The notes under the pieces: model-generated | The model's database searches: none | What the model was told of the DNA's origin: nothing | The model's input: the letters and a program-made list of their open reading frames with translations, nothing else | Assembly (NCBI GenBank): GCA_024231855.1 | Contig: JAAEQD010000402.1 | Span: 1 to 64,000, forward strand | Reading direction: 5' to 3' | From: Candidatus Zixiibacteriota bacterium | GTDB lineage: Bacteria; Zixibacteria; MSB-5A5; UBA10806; 4484-95 | DNA: 64,000 nucleotides | Shown here: positions 25,019 to 33,913 of the stretch, piece by piece | How positions within the stretch are numbered: the first letter of the stretch is position 1 | How the letters are laid out: each line of letters begins with the position of its first letter | Made by a program: the position numbers and the translations under genes

Positions 25019-26689
25019 CTAATTACTTTTTGAAATCCTGCGGGCATTACGTTTAGTGCCCTGATCTATATAGGTAATCCCAATAACCGTATTGTTATCA
25101 TCGTAATTAAACATTACCCGTGTTCCCAAGCTTCGTATGCAGAATGTGGTTTCAGATAAAGGAAGTAATTCAATTGCCGGAAGACCGGCTGCCCGGGCAA
25201 ATAGCCTGTTTTCATTAACAAAGATATTCCAATTCGGCGCTTCAGGTGAAAACTGGTAGCTCCCTTCATATATATTCAATACTGAAGTGGGTACAGAGAC
25301 GATAGAACCGGCACACGCGATACTATCCGCTTTAGCTTCGCCAAGTTTATGCGCGACTCTTTCATCAAATAGCTTTTTTGATATAAGCTGTGATATATTT
25401 CCTTCACCATCTCTTGAAAATCTGATCGTAGCGGTTAAATCTTGTTCGTAATAGAAGATGTCCTCGGATTCCGGCAAAATCGGTTTAACTATTCCGTAAT
25501 TATTCCTTTCCGCTAATCTGTGTCCTACTAAACCAATCACATGATAAGTGTCGTTTTTTTCCTGATAGACTCCTTCATACTCAGTCAATTGATCGATTTC
25601 CAGGGGAATTGGGTGTTTTAACAGCGGTAATTCGTATCTCTCATTTAAGACAATCGCCGCTAACGCGTCAGCAATATTGAATATAGGCAAAGGCAGGCTC
25701 GCGTTATTACTAAGTATAACAACACATAATGAATCATCCAACCATCTCTGAAAGGTGGCACAAAAACCGGGAGCCGTGCCATCATGGCCGGCAATTTTAT
25801 GTCCCGCGAGATTACGGATGTTAAAGCCAAGTCCATATTCGCCTTTTTCAGAATTTAACATGATTTCAAGTGAATTAGCGTTTAGCAGGATATCCCCATT
25901 CAACGCGCAATCGAGAAGGTACAAATCATGGGTTGTTGATGATAACGCGCCGGCCGAGAAGGCAACCGGGAAAATCATTGGTTCGGCTTCGATTAATTTA
26001 CCCCTTGCCTCTTTAAAATATCCGATAGCAAAGTCTGGCCTTGATTTATAATCTTCACAAATATCAGTTTCAGACATTCCCGCGATATTAGATATATGTT
26101 GCTTAATATAATCTTGATAAGTCAATCCGGTAACATCTTCAATTATAATCCCTAAAAGCAAATATCCCGGGCTACCGTATTGCTGTTTAGTTCCAGGTTC
26201 GAATATTAGCGGTTCATCTTTGAATAAGTCTACAATATCATTTACTGAGCTTGAAAGCATAGCTTTTTTCCGAAAATCTGGAAGCATCGAGAAAACTGGA
26301 ATACCGGAAGTATGGGAGAGTAAGTGACGAATTGTTATCTTTCTCCAATTATCAACGCTGTAATTCTTCAAATATGATGAGATTGGATGATCGAGATTTA
26401 AAACACCTTTTTCAACTAACTGCATAATCGCAATAGCCGTAAAGGATTTTGTAACTGAACCTATTAAAAACTTAGTGGTTGTTGTATTTCGTTTTTTATC
26501 TTTCAGGTTGGCCATACCGTAAACGTCATCATAAATAATTACATCGCTTTTAGCTACCAGTACCGACCCCTGAAATTCCCATACTTTTTCCGTTTGCTCT
26601 AAATATTCATCGATTTTCTCTTTTACCCCTAATTCCTGTGAGCATAAAAATGAAGGTATTAAAATGATAAAAATGATAATTCGTTTCAT
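25019..26689 (-). CDS. Secreted serine beta-lactamase-fold hydrolase (class C-like)
   Basis: The start is ATG 26689 after AAGGTGGT; the longer frame to 26737 would place residues before the signal peptide. The 556-residue product has a signal peptide (MKRIIIFIILIPSFLCSQ), then the class C beta-lactamase/DD-peptidase domain: the serine motif IGSVTKSFTA (SxxK), YGSPGYL (YxN-like) and HDGTAPGF (H/KxG). The C-terminal 180 residues form a beta-rich extension common in esterase-type members (EYEGVYQ and YEGSYQF repeats). It probably cleaves peptides or esters in the periplasm; drug resistance is not implied. Repeats flank it on both sides. Confidence 0.85.
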   Translation of the reverse strand: MKRIIIFIILIPSFLCSQELGVKEKIDEYLEQTEKVWEFQGSVLVAKSDVIIYDDVYGMANLKDKKRNTTTTKFLIGSVTKSFTAIAIMQLVEKGVLNLDHPISSYLKNYSVDNWRKITIRHLLSHTSGIPVFSMLPDFRKKAMLSSSVNDIVDLFKDEPLIFEPGTKQQYGSPGYLLLGIIIEDVTGLTYQDYIKQHISNIAGMSETDICEDYKSRPDFAIGYFKEARGKLIEAEPMIFPVAFSAGALSSTTHDLYLLDCALNGDILLNANSLEIMLNSEKGEYGLGFNIRNLAGHKIAGHDGTAPGFCATFQRWLDDSLCVVILSNNASLPLPIFNIADALAAIVLNERYELPLLKHPIPLEIDQLTEYEGVYQEKNDTYHVIGLVGHRLAERNNYGIVKPILPESEDIFYYEQDLTATIRFSRDGEGNISQLISKKLFDERVAHKLGEAKADSIACAGSIVSVPTSVLNIYEGSYQFSPEAPNWNIFVNENRLFARAAGLPAIELLPLSETTFCIRSLGTRVMFNYDDNNTVIGITYIDQGTKRNARRISKSN

Positions 26690-26769
26690 AAGACCACCTT
26701 TTCCGGCGTTGTTTGGCGGACGATATCTTTTGCTCATCCTTTCCCGACGACATTTTATTGCGGTTATTT

Positions 26770-26793
26770 CTGTCAGGAAAGGATTTCTGACAG
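26770..26793. repeat. GTCAGGAAAGGAT palindrome, copy 2
   Basis: CTGTCAGGAAAGGATTTCTGACAG is a near-perfect palindrome lying 13 bases beyond the stop of the SIR2-like gene. Its inverted relative lies just upstream of that gene. Confidence 0.65.
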
Positions 26794-26805
26794 CGCAGAA
26801 TCATC

Positions 26806-28038
26806 TCATTTACTCAAATTACTTCTAATAAAATCAGCGAAAGTACCACAGAACGGCTCTACTTTCAGGCCAGTTGCCTTTATGCGCTTTGTTATATCAT
26901 TTATGGTACTTTTACGTGGACTTACAACAACCAGCTGTTTGGGACGCAAACTCGATCTAGTAGAATCAGCCAGGATGGCATTAAAGTGTGGATCACAAAA
27001 TGTGAAACCGATGGATATGATCTTAGTAGCTCTTTTTACTGCCTGCGATACAAGATTCCAAATAATATTCAATTCTGCAAATCTCATGGCCATTATGGAT
27101 TTAAAAGGGGTGGGCATTACCAAACATGGTAACTGCCCAAAGCCCGAGAGATCGTGATTGGCTTTTATTATCTTGTAAAGTATTTGTTTTGTAATAGGAT
27201 CTAAGTTTGCATACGAATCATATAGCGTAGGTCCTACGAAAGGCGGCGATCCGAAAGTAGATTTATCCTTCTGCCTCATCATTGTTGTGTTGGGATCCCT
27301 TATCTCAATACAGTCGGACTCAAGATGGTCTTCGAACAGCACATTTTCCTCCGGTTCTTTTCCGTAACTGAAATATTTCCCCCCACGACCATTTGCTCGT
27401 TCTTTACCACGTGTTGATTTAAAGAAATTGATAGAACCATGAGGTTTAAGTATTAAGCAAGTTTCGATATCAGAGGACGTAGATTCATAATCAGTATTGC
27501 TACTGAAGCTTAGCGTTTTTCCATGACTATTCCACCCATAGCCTGATTTGACTGACCATTCCTTTGTACGCAATAAGGCGAAATCCATAATTAAATCATA
27601 ATTGAAGCTGATTATTGTTTCATTTCTTGCCACTGCTTGGCAGGCTAATTCCTGATGTAATGGGCAACTTCGTTGACGCAGCCAACCAGTTGACAAATGT
27701 ATCACATCGACTACCCATGAGTGGAGCATGTCAAGAGGTGTGATAAAATCAGTCGCATGGGGAGGTCCTTCGGAATAAGATTTGATCTTTTTCTTAACTA
27801 AGCTAAGCTCCCAAATTGGCTCTACTACTGAAAACAATTGCTCGATGTTTACGTTATCTAATGATATTTCCGAACGTTCAAGTGTGTTGTTGAGCGATTT
27901 AAATAACGACGAATACTTGTTTTGCAGTTTTGACATGAAGCGACGATGGAAAAATTCGTGGACGGTAGGGGGTTTAGGATATTTCCTTGCACCATGACCG
28001 CGAGAAGCCCCAGCTCCTAAAATGTAAAGTGTATTCAT
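26806..28038 (-). CDS. SIR2-like domain protein, possible NAD-consuming effector
   Basis: A 410-residue protein with divergent SIR2-fold motifs in order: LYILGAGASRGHGA (residues 4-17, nucleotide loop), IISFNYDLIMDFAL (the asparagine-aspartate site), LKPHGSINF (in place of the sirtuin LHG) and ISIGFTFCDPHFNAIL. It has no zinc-ribbon cysteines, so it is not a protein deacylase of the CobB type. Proteins with this motif set often act as NAD hydrolases in antiphage systems. No partner gene is adjacent, so the defence role is inference. It is bracketed by inverted palindromes at 26770 and 28077, suggesting a mobile cargo gene. Confidence 0.75.
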   Translation of the reverse strand: MNTLYILGAGASRGHGARKYPKPPTVHEFFHRRFMSKLQNKYSSLFKSLNNTLERSEISLDNVNIEQLFSVVEPIWELSLVKKKIKSYSEGPPHATDFITPLDMLHSWVVDVIHLSTGWLRQRSCPLHQELACQAVARNETIISFNYDLIMDFALLRTKEWSVKSGYGWNSHGKTLSFSSNTDYESTSSDIETCLILKPHGSINFFKSTRGKERANGRGGKYFSYGKEPEENVLFEDHLESDCIEIRDPNTTMMRQKDKSTFGSPPFVGPTLYDSYANLDPITKQILYKIIKANHDLSGFGQLPCLVMPTPFKSIMAMRFAELNIIWNLVSQAVKRATKIISIGFTFCDPHFNAILADSTRSSLRPKQLVVVSPRKSTINDITKRIKATGLKVEPFCGTFADFIRSNLSK

Positions 28039-28076
28039 ATTACTTCCCAGTAAGAGCTAAAAGACTTTCAATCGTA

Positions 28077-28096
28077 GTCAGGAATCCTTTCCTGGC
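28077..28096. repeat. GTCAGGAAAGGAT palindrome, copy 3, inverted
   Basis: GTCAGGAATCCTTTCCTGGC is the inverted form of the copy at 26770 (complement CAGGAAAGGATTCCTGAC). It lies 39 bases before the start of the SIR2-like gene. Confidence 0.6.
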
Positions 28097-28173
28097 TGCA
28101 TTGCAATTGCGTTCATTAGGGAATTATAGGATTCATACCCCGTTGGGAATATCAATTCACCTTTATTCTAAAA

Positions 28174-29301
28174 TTACACCTTCAAATCATACAACCGGTA
28201 TCGCTTGTACGGCTCGGCGCCCATCATCTTGGCGGCGCGGGTCATCAGGGTGTTATCTTCGAGTATCCAGCTCATCTCGACCCAGTGGTAGCCCCGGGCC
28301 CTACCATTGTTATAGGAATCGACATAAAACACCGAATCGATGCCGCTTTTCTGGAATTCGGGGACCACGCCCAAAGCCAGAAACCTGACTCCGGTGGCGC
28401 TGCGCCTGATCTTGGTATGCCAAAGAAATTTAAATACGCCAAACGGCAATAGTTTGCCGTACATCTTCCTGAGAAGCGGGTTCAGATCGGGCAGGGCCAG
28501 GGAGAAACCGGCCGGTTTGCCATTAACGAAAGCGAACAGCACGATCTCCGGATCGATTATCTTCTTGAAATCATCGGCGGTATGGGCGATTTCCTCTTCG
28601 GTCATCGGCACGAATCCCCAGTTCTGGCTCCAGGCGGCGTTGTATATCTCGCGGACCAGTTCAAGCTCCCGGTTGAAATTCGACATATCGATTTTCCTGA
28701 CCTCGATAGAATGCTTCTTCCTGATCCTCTCGGCCACCTTGATGAATTTTTCGGGGAAGCCCCGGCTGTCATCCAGATAGAAAGCCAGCAAATCCTTGCA
28801 TTTCTCGAAACCGTGTTTTTCGGCCAATCTGAGATAATATTGGTGATTATAAGGCATCTGAAGCACGGGCATACTGTCGTATTTATTGACCAGCCAACCC
28901 CAATCATCATTGGAGGAGTAATTGGCCGGCCCGCGCATCGTGTCCATGCCGGCGGCTTTGACATACTCGGCGGCGTTATCGAATAGCTCATCGGCCAATC
29001 CCTGATCTTCGGGACATTCGAAAAAGCCGAAAAAGCCGGTCTTCTCGTTATTGGCTTCATTATGACGGTTGTTGATAATTCCGGCGATTCGCGCGACAGG
29101 TTTGCCATCCTTGCGGGCGACAAAGAATTTGGCCTCGGAGTGAAGGAAAAACGGATTTTTCGACTTGTCGAAAAACTTCTTATAGTCCCCTATCAACATC
29201 GGCACCCAGTAAGAATTATCTTTATAGATTGAAAACGGAACTTTGATGAAATCGTTGATATCGGCTTTGGTTTCCGCTTCGGTAATAGTATACTTTGCCA
29301 T
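28174..29301 (-). CDS. GNAT-fold acyltransferase, candidate ceramide N-acyltransferase
   Basis: A 375-residue two-lobe GNAT-like protein. Residues about 60-80 (KFFVARKDGKPVARIAGIINN) and 255-275 (VLFAFVNGKPAGFSLALPD) show paired GNAT beta strands, and VRFLALGVVPEFQKSGIDSVFY is the acyl-CoA-binding loop. It resembles the E. coli YghO-type family. It is the next gene after the serine palmitoyltransferase-like gene on the same strand, 72 bases downstream with a large hairpin between. As I recall, a GNAT-type enzyme performs ceramide N-acylation in Caulobacter, so a role in N-acylating the sphingoid base is a reasonable inference, not proven. Confidence 0.7.
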   Translation of the reverse strand: MAKYTITEAETKADINDFIKVPFSIYKDNSYWVPMLIGDYKKFFDKSKNPFFLHSEAKFFVARKDGKPVARIAGIINNRHNEANNEKTGFFGFFECPEDQGLADELFDNAAEYVKAAGMDTMRGPANYSSNDDWGWLVNKYDSMPVLQMPYNHQYYLRLAEKHGFEKCKDLLAFYLDDSRGFPEKFIKVAERIRKKHSIEVRKIDMSNFNRELELVREIYNAAWSQNWGFVPMTEEEIAHTADDFKKIIDPEIVLFAFVNGKPAGFSLALPDLNPLLRKMYGKLLPFGVFKFLWHTKIRRSATGVRFLALGVVPEFQKSGIDSVFYVDSYNNGRARGYHWVEMSWILEDNTLMTRAAKMMGAEPYKRYRLYDLKV

Positions 29302-29321
29302 AAATCAGCTTTCTGTGTGAT

Positions 29322-29361
29322 AAACCCGTAGGGGCGCGGCATGCCGTGCCCCTACGGGTTT
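29322..29361. repeat. 40-base near-perfect palindrome between two operon genes
   Basis: AAACCCGTAGGGGC at 29322-29335 pairs with GCCCCTACGGGTTT at 29348-29361, with the inner CGGCATGCCG also self-complementary. Only the G/T pair at 29336/29347 departs from symmetry. On the minus strand it would fold between the stop of the palmitoyltransferase-like gene and the start of the GNAT gene, followed by ATCACAC rather than T residues. Confidence 0.75.
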
Positions 29362-29373
29362 TCGCCAATAGTA

Positions 29374-30555
29374 CTAAATTATCCCGAATTTCTTGCCCTT
29401 GTCATGGAATATCTCAAGCACCCGATCGAGTTGATCATTGGTGTGGGTGGCGGTGTAGCTGGTTCTGATCAAACATTGATTAGGTTGGATCGCGGGCGGT
29501 ACAACCGGATTGGTGAACAGACCGGCATCGGTCAGCTCTTTCCAGAATTGGAAAGTCTTCATATCTTCGCCTATATAAATCGGGATAATCGGTGTTTCGC
29601 TGGTACCGATATCGAAACCCATGTCCGTAAATTCACGGTGCATGCGACGAGTGTTTTCCCATAGCCGGGTTCGTCTTTCAGGTTCTTCCTGTAATACTTC
29701 GAGCGAAGCCAGCGCCGCGGCAACCGATGCGGGCGGCGGGGATGCCGAAAAAATCAAGGGCCTCGAGAAATGCTTTATAAAATGAATAACCTCCTCGGTG
29801 CCCGCGATATAGCCGCCAATCGACGCGAAGGACTTGGAAAATGTTCCCATGGTAATATCCACATCATTCTCAAGTCCGAAATGTTCGGCGGTACCTCTCC
29901 CATGATCGCCTAAAACGCCTACCGAATGAGCGTCATCCACCAGTATCCTGGCACTATTTTCCTTAGCTATTTCAACCAATCTCGGCAACTTCACGATATC
30001 GCCTTCCATGGAAAATACGCCGTCGGTAACGATTAGCTTGCCTGTATCGTTGGGGATTTTGGAAATAACTCGCTGGAGATCATCCATATCGTTGTGTTTG
30101 TACTTGATTGTGGTACCGAATGATAACCGACAGCCATCGACGATTGAAGCATGATCGGCGCGATCCGTGAAAATATATTCCGATTTGCCGACAATAGTCG
30201 ATATCGTGCCGAGGTTGGTCATTAAACCGGTCGAAAATACGAGCGCGGCCTCGGTTTGCATAAATTCAGCCAGTTTTTCTTCGAGCTCGACATGTATATC
30301 CAATGTCCCGTTCAAAAAACGCGAGCCGGTACATCCCGAACCGTATTTTTCGACTGCCTGGTGGATTCTTTCGAGGACTTTTGGATGGTTGGTTAGGCCC
30401 AGGTAATTGTTAGATCCGATCATTATCACTTTTTTACCTTCGGCGATAACCTCGTTTCCCGGTGGGGATGAAATCTCCCTGAAGTAGGGGTAATAACCTG
30501 CTTTTTGTACTTCCCTGGCGGCGGTGAAATTGCGGCACTTATTAAATAAACTCAT
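29374..30555 (-). CDS. Serine palmitoyltransferase-like alpha-oxoamine synthase
   Basis: A 393-residue PLP enzyme that condenses an amino acid with an acyl thioester and releases CO2. The PLP lysine is Lys241 in TMGTFSKSFASIGGY; DDAHSVGVLG and DRADHASIVDGCRLS hold the other cofactor contacts. The N-terminus MSLFNKCRNF ... YYPYFREI ... IMIGSNNYLGLTNHPKV is closer to bacterial serine palmitoyltransferases than to KBL or BioF, which lack the YPYFR leader. It would make 3-ketosphinganine, the first step of sphingolipids. ATG 30555 follows TGGAG. The downstream GNAT gene supports the assignment. KBL/BioF remain possible. Confidence 0.8.
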   Translation of the reverse strand: MSLFNKCRNFTAAREVQKAGYYPYFREISSPPGNEVIAEGKKVIMIGSNNYLGLTNHPKVLERIHQAVEKYGSGCTGSRFLNGTLDIHVELEEKLAEFMQTEAALVFSTGLMTNLGTISTIVGKSEYIFTDRADHASIVDGCRLSFGTTIKYKHNDMDDLQRVISKIPNDTGKLIVTDGVFSMEGDIVKLPRLVEIAKENSARILVDDAHSVGVLGDHGRGTAEHFGLENDVDITMGTFSKSFASIGGYIAGTEEVIHFIKHFSRPLIFSASPPPASVAAALASLEVLQEEPERRTRLWENTRRMHREFTDMGFDIGTSETPIIPIYIGEDMKTFQFWKELTDAGLFTNPVVPPAIQPNQCLIRTSYTATHTNDQLDRVLEIFHDKGKKFGII

Positions 30556-30779
30556 TAGTTTCTCCAGAATTCAATTGAAATTACCTTGGCTCCTTCCAGA
30601 ATCCTAAAAGGCCAAGGACAAAATATTGCTATTTGGGAATAATTGTCAAGGTGTAATTATCCGGCAGGATAAGGTTCCTTTACTAAATAATCATTAGCTA
30701 CGGTATCTTTAGTAAAAATATTAACGATTTTTGTCAATTTCCTACAATATTTATAAAAAATGGACGATATTTATATTGG

Positions 30780-30809
30780 TTGACAGGTTTCTAATCTTGC
30801 TCTTAAAAT
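30780..30809 (+). promoter_or_regulatory. Promoter for the phosphomannomutase/double-receiver operon
   Basis: TTGACA (30780-30785), 18 bases, TAAAAT (30804-30809). Transcription would begin close to 30816, giving a very short leader before ATG 30826, which has only TGGAGAAA as ribosome site. Confidence 0.55.
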
Positions 30810-30825
30810 TGGTCTGGAGAAAATT

Positions 30826-32166
30826 ATGGAATTTGATGAATCGATATTCAAGGCTTATGATATAAGAGGTGTCTATCCCGGACAGGTTAATCCGGATGTA
30901 TATAAAGCAATCGGGACCGCGGTCGGCAATGTGCTAGGCGCCAAAACCGGAGTTGTTGGCCGTGATATGCGAAACTCATCCCAGGAGCTGGCGGCGGCTT
31001 TTGTCGAGGGTCTTCGCGATGCCGGTGTGGATGTTACCGATATCGGCTTAGTTTCTACGGATTCCTTATATTTCGCGGTGGGCAAAATGGACTTCGATTG
31101 CGGCGCGATTATTACCGCCTCACATAATCCATCGCAGTACAATGGACTGAAAATATGCAAAAAAGGCGCGGAACCTTTATCTTCACAGGGTGAACTGGCC
31201 GATGTCATGAATCTTCTGGTAAAAGATGAATTCAAGTCCGCCACTAAGAAGGGTTCGCTTTCCGAGCAAGATATTATCAGCAGTTTTATCGATCATGTGC
31301 TGACATTTGTAGATACACAAGCGATCAAGCCGTTTAAGATCGTAATTGATGCCGGGAATGGCATGGCTGGATTAATCGTTCCGAAACTTTTCGAGAAGCT
31401 TCCCTGCCAATTGGTGCCGATGTTTTTTGAGTTGGATGGCAGTTTTCCAAATCATCCCGCCAGCCCGCTCGAACCTGAGAATATCGCCGACCTTCGCCGG
31501 CGTGTCCTCCAAGAGAAGGCCGATTTTGGAGCCGCCTTCGATGGCGATGCCGATCGAATGTTTTTAGTTGATGAAAACGCTAATCCATTGGGCGGCGACA
31601 TGGTTACGGCATTGGTGGCTCGTTCGATGCTTGAGAAAAATCCCGGCGCTAAAATAATCTACAATCTTATTTGTTCCAAAGCTGTACCCCGGGTCATTAC
31701 CGAAAGCGGCGGTAATCCGATTCGTACTCGTGTGGGACACGCGTTTATTAAGGCTTTGATGAAAGGCAATGACGCGGTATTCGGCGGCGAACATTCCGGT
31801 CACTTTTATTTCCGCGATAACTGGTTTGCCGATTCGGGGCTAATTGCTTTTGTTATATGTCTCGAACTTTTAAGCGCGAAAGAATCGAAGTTGTCTCAAC
31901 TGGTGGCATCGATTGATACGTTTTACCGCAGTGGAGAAATCAACTCACGCGTTGAGGATATACCCGCCAAACTCGATGAACTGATCGGGGCGTTCCCCCG
32001 GGCGGTCATCGATAAGCTCGATGGCGTGACTATCGATAACGGCGATTTCTGGTTCAACGTGAGGCCATCTAACACCGAACCGCTCTTGAGGTTAAATCTC
32101 GAGGCTGATTCCACCGAACTAATGCAAGAAGCTTCAGAGAATGTGCTGAAGATTATCAGGGGGTAG
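30826..32166 (+). CDS. Phosphomannomutase/phosphoglucomutase
   Basis: A 446-residue alpha-D-phosphohexomutase that interconverts hexose 6- and 1-phosphates. The phosphoserine loop is ITASHNPSQYNGLKI, the magnesium loop is FDGDADRMFLVDE, the sugar-binding loop is GGEHSGHFYFRDN and the phosphate-binding loop is RPSNTEPLLRL. It would supply GDP-mannose or UDP-glucose precursors for glycans. It is followed after two bases by a double-receiver protein gene, so both are one transcript. Whether the preferred sugar is mannose or glucose cannot be read from the sequence. Confidence 0.92.
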   Translation: MEFDESIFKAYDIRGVYPGQVNPDVYKAIGTAVGNVLGAKTGVVGRDMRNSSQELAAAFVEGLRDAGVDVTDIGLVSTDSLYFAVGKMDFDCGAIITASHNPSQYNGLKICKKGAEPLSSQGELADVMNLLVKDEFKSATKKGSLSEQDIISSFIDHVLTFVDTQAIKPFKIVIDAGNGMAGLIVPKLFEKLPCQLVPMFFELDGSFPNHPASPLEPENIADLRRRVLQEKADFGAAFDGDADRMFLVDENANPLGGDMVTALVARSMLEKNPGAKIIYNLICSKAVPRVITESGGNPIRTRVGHAFIKALMKGNDAVFGGEHSGHFYFRDNWFADSGLIAFVICLELLSAKESKLSQLVASIDTFYRSGEINSRVEDIPAKLDELIGAFPRAVIDKLDGVTIDNGDFWFNVRPSNTEPLLRLNLEADSTELMQEASENVLKIIRG

Positions 32167-32168
32167 AA

Positions 32169-32942
32169 TTGCCGAATAGCTATGAATCAATTACTATTCT
32201 GGTGATAGACGATGAAAAACTTATCCGGGATCTTCTTGGTGAAACCCTGGGAGCGCTGGGTTATACCGCGTTAACGGCCGAAGATTTTAAGGGAGCGGTA
32301 AACATCTTAGACAGCCAGAGTATCGATGTTGTCATTACCGATATAATGCTGCCGGACAAGTCCGGTATTGAGTTAATCGAACTGGTAAAAAAGAATTTCG
32401 CCAAAACTCCGGTTTTGGCCATTTCCGGAAAAAATATACCTCGCCAAGAAATTTTAGATGCCGGCGCCGATGGTTTTCTGGCCAAGCCGTTTAGGATAGG
32501 GGTGGTAGAGGAAATGATACAGAAAACACTGCTTCAGCAGGATATCGAACGCGCCAATCCAATACCCGGCCGCAAAAAAATACTGGTAGTTGATGATGAA
32601 CCGGATGTGGTGAGCACGCTTATAGAATCCCTGGACGCGCTGGGATACCAGGCTATCGGCGCCGCTAACGGCGTGGAGGCGCTGGAGATTATCGAAAAGG
32701 ATAGTTTCGATCTGGTCATAACCGATATCAGAATGCCCGAGAAAAACGGGATCGACCTGCTTAAAGATATCAAATCCAAATTCCCCGATTTGCCGGTTGT
32801 GATTATAACCGGCTATACTCTGGCTTACCCGCCCGAGCAAGCCAAGAAGGAGGGGGCCGAGGGTTACATCCCCAAGCCATTCAGAATCAATCAGATCGAT
32901 GAACTGCTGGCGAAAATTTTGTATGATTTCGAGAAAAAATAG
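32169..32942 (+). CDS. Tandem double-receiver response regulator without output domain
   Basis: A 257-residue protein made only of two CheY-like receiver domains. Domain 1 (about 8-125) has phosphoacceptor Asp58 in VVITDIM and Lys106 in FLAKPF; domain 2 (about 137-255) has Asp186 in VITDIRM and the lysine in GYIPKPF. No DNA-binding, GGDEF or kinase domain follows. The start is TTG at 32169 after CAGGGGGT, two bases behind the phosphomannomutase stop. It probably acts by protein contacts in a phosphorelay; the coupling to a sugar mutase hints at control of glycan supply or motility. No cognate kinase lies in the window. Confidence 0.85.
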   Translation: MPNSYESITILVIDDEKLIRDLLGETLGALGYTALTAEDFKGAVNILDSQSIDVVITDIMLPDKSGIELIELVKKNFAKTPVLAISGKNIPRQEILDAGADGFLAKPFRIGVVEEMIQKTLLQQDIERANPIPGRKKILVVDDEPDVVSTLIESLDALGYQAIGAANGVEALEIIEKDSFDLVITDIRMPEKNGIDLLKDIKSKFPDLPVVIITGYTLAYPPEQAKKEGAEGYIPKPFRINQIDELLAKILYDFEKK

Positions 32943-32977
32943 AATAAAGCTCCGATCATTTTGCTTCATGCGTACAA

Positions 32978-33913
32978 CTATAAATACTTTTGAATAGCAT
33001 TTGCCAGTCTGTCCAAATGTATTGAACCTTCAATAACGACTGCGGCAAGATATAACGGCACACGCCACAAATCGCGCCGCTCAAAGAACCCTGGATCAAT
33101 TGGTATTTCCTCCCGGTAGCCATTGAAGAAAGCATCCGGTACAGGTTGCCAGGAGTCAATAGTGGCAAGGTCCATCTCCGGATTAGCATAGTATACTGCC
33201 GGATCTATGATATAGATTCCTTTAGCTGTACAAATGAAATTGTTTTGCTGCGCGTCTCCGTGCAGAAGCGTTGGTGTTATCTCGGGACCGCACAGTTCCG
33301 GCAGACGCGTAATCAGCGTTTCTACTTTAGAAACCACGGAGGAAGGGATTTCCCCGGAGTCAATGGCCATCCTAAGCATGGGCTCAAGGCGTCGTTCATT
33401 GAAGAAAGTCGGCCAATCGCGCATAGGCGTGTTGTCTTGGTGAAGGGGACCCCAGAAGCCATTCGTTTCGAAACCACAAATATCGCCTTTCACCCGATGG
33501 ATACGCGCCAGGGTTGCCCCGATTTGTCTCCATTGGCGAGGTCCGCGTTTAGTGGCTTCAAGGGCTTCCATGATAAGCAGCGTCCCAGTTTCCACTCGCG
33601 TTATACTTATCGGATGTGGTGTCAAGACCCCGGCTCTGTTCGAGAGAGTTTGAAGGCCGGATTGTTCAATCTCAAATTGCCGCCTCGCGTCAACCGCTTC
33701 GCTGTATTTGAAAAACACAGCGAATGAACCATCTGATACGATGGCGCAATGGTGACAGGCGAATTCCGACAAATCTATTTCGCTTTTTATTCTCCACTTA
33801 CGCCCTCCGTATTCAGAAACAGCTTCTTCGATAGCAGTTCGTAGGGGATTGCTTAACCACTGGATCGGTCCGAATCGGACTTGTGGTATATCGCTTTTGT
33901 TATCATTTGTCAT
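32978..33913 (-). CDS. Fructosamine-kinase-like/aminoglycoside phosphotransferase-fold protein
   Basis: A 311-residue kinase-fold protein. The catalytic loop is LLHGDAQQNNF (HGDxxxxN) and the metal loop is IIDPAVYYANPEMDLATIDSW, which matches the DPAVYYGxREMDLAM signature of fructosamine and ketosamine 3-kinases. The N-terminal lobe has FAVFFKYSE as the ATP-binding lysine strand and EALEATKRGPRQW. Such enzymes repair glycated proteins or sugars by phosphorylating the sugar. Cytoplasmic, single gene, convergent with the operon upstream (36 bases apart). Confidence 0.8.
   Translation of the reverse strand: MTNDNKSDIPQVRFGPIQWLSNPLRTAIEEAVSEYGGRKWRIKSEIDLSEFACHHCAIVSDGSFAVFFKYSEAVDARRQFEIEQSGLQTLSNRAGVLTPHPISITRVETGTLLIMEALEATKRGPRQWRQIGATLARIHRVKGDICGFETNGFWGPLHQDNTPMRDWPTFFNERRLEPMLRMAIDSGEIPSSVVSKVETLITRLPELCGPEITPTLLHGDAQQNNFICTAKGIYIIDPAVYYANPEMDLATIDSWQPVPDAFFNGYREEIPIDPGFFERRDLWRVPLYLAAVVIEGSIHLDRLANAIQKYL

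Noticed and set aside
32454-32969. 171-codon minus-strand frame over the double-receiver gene
   Set aside because: Shadow of the receiver gene; the plus strand has both phosphoacceptor Asp motifs in frame.
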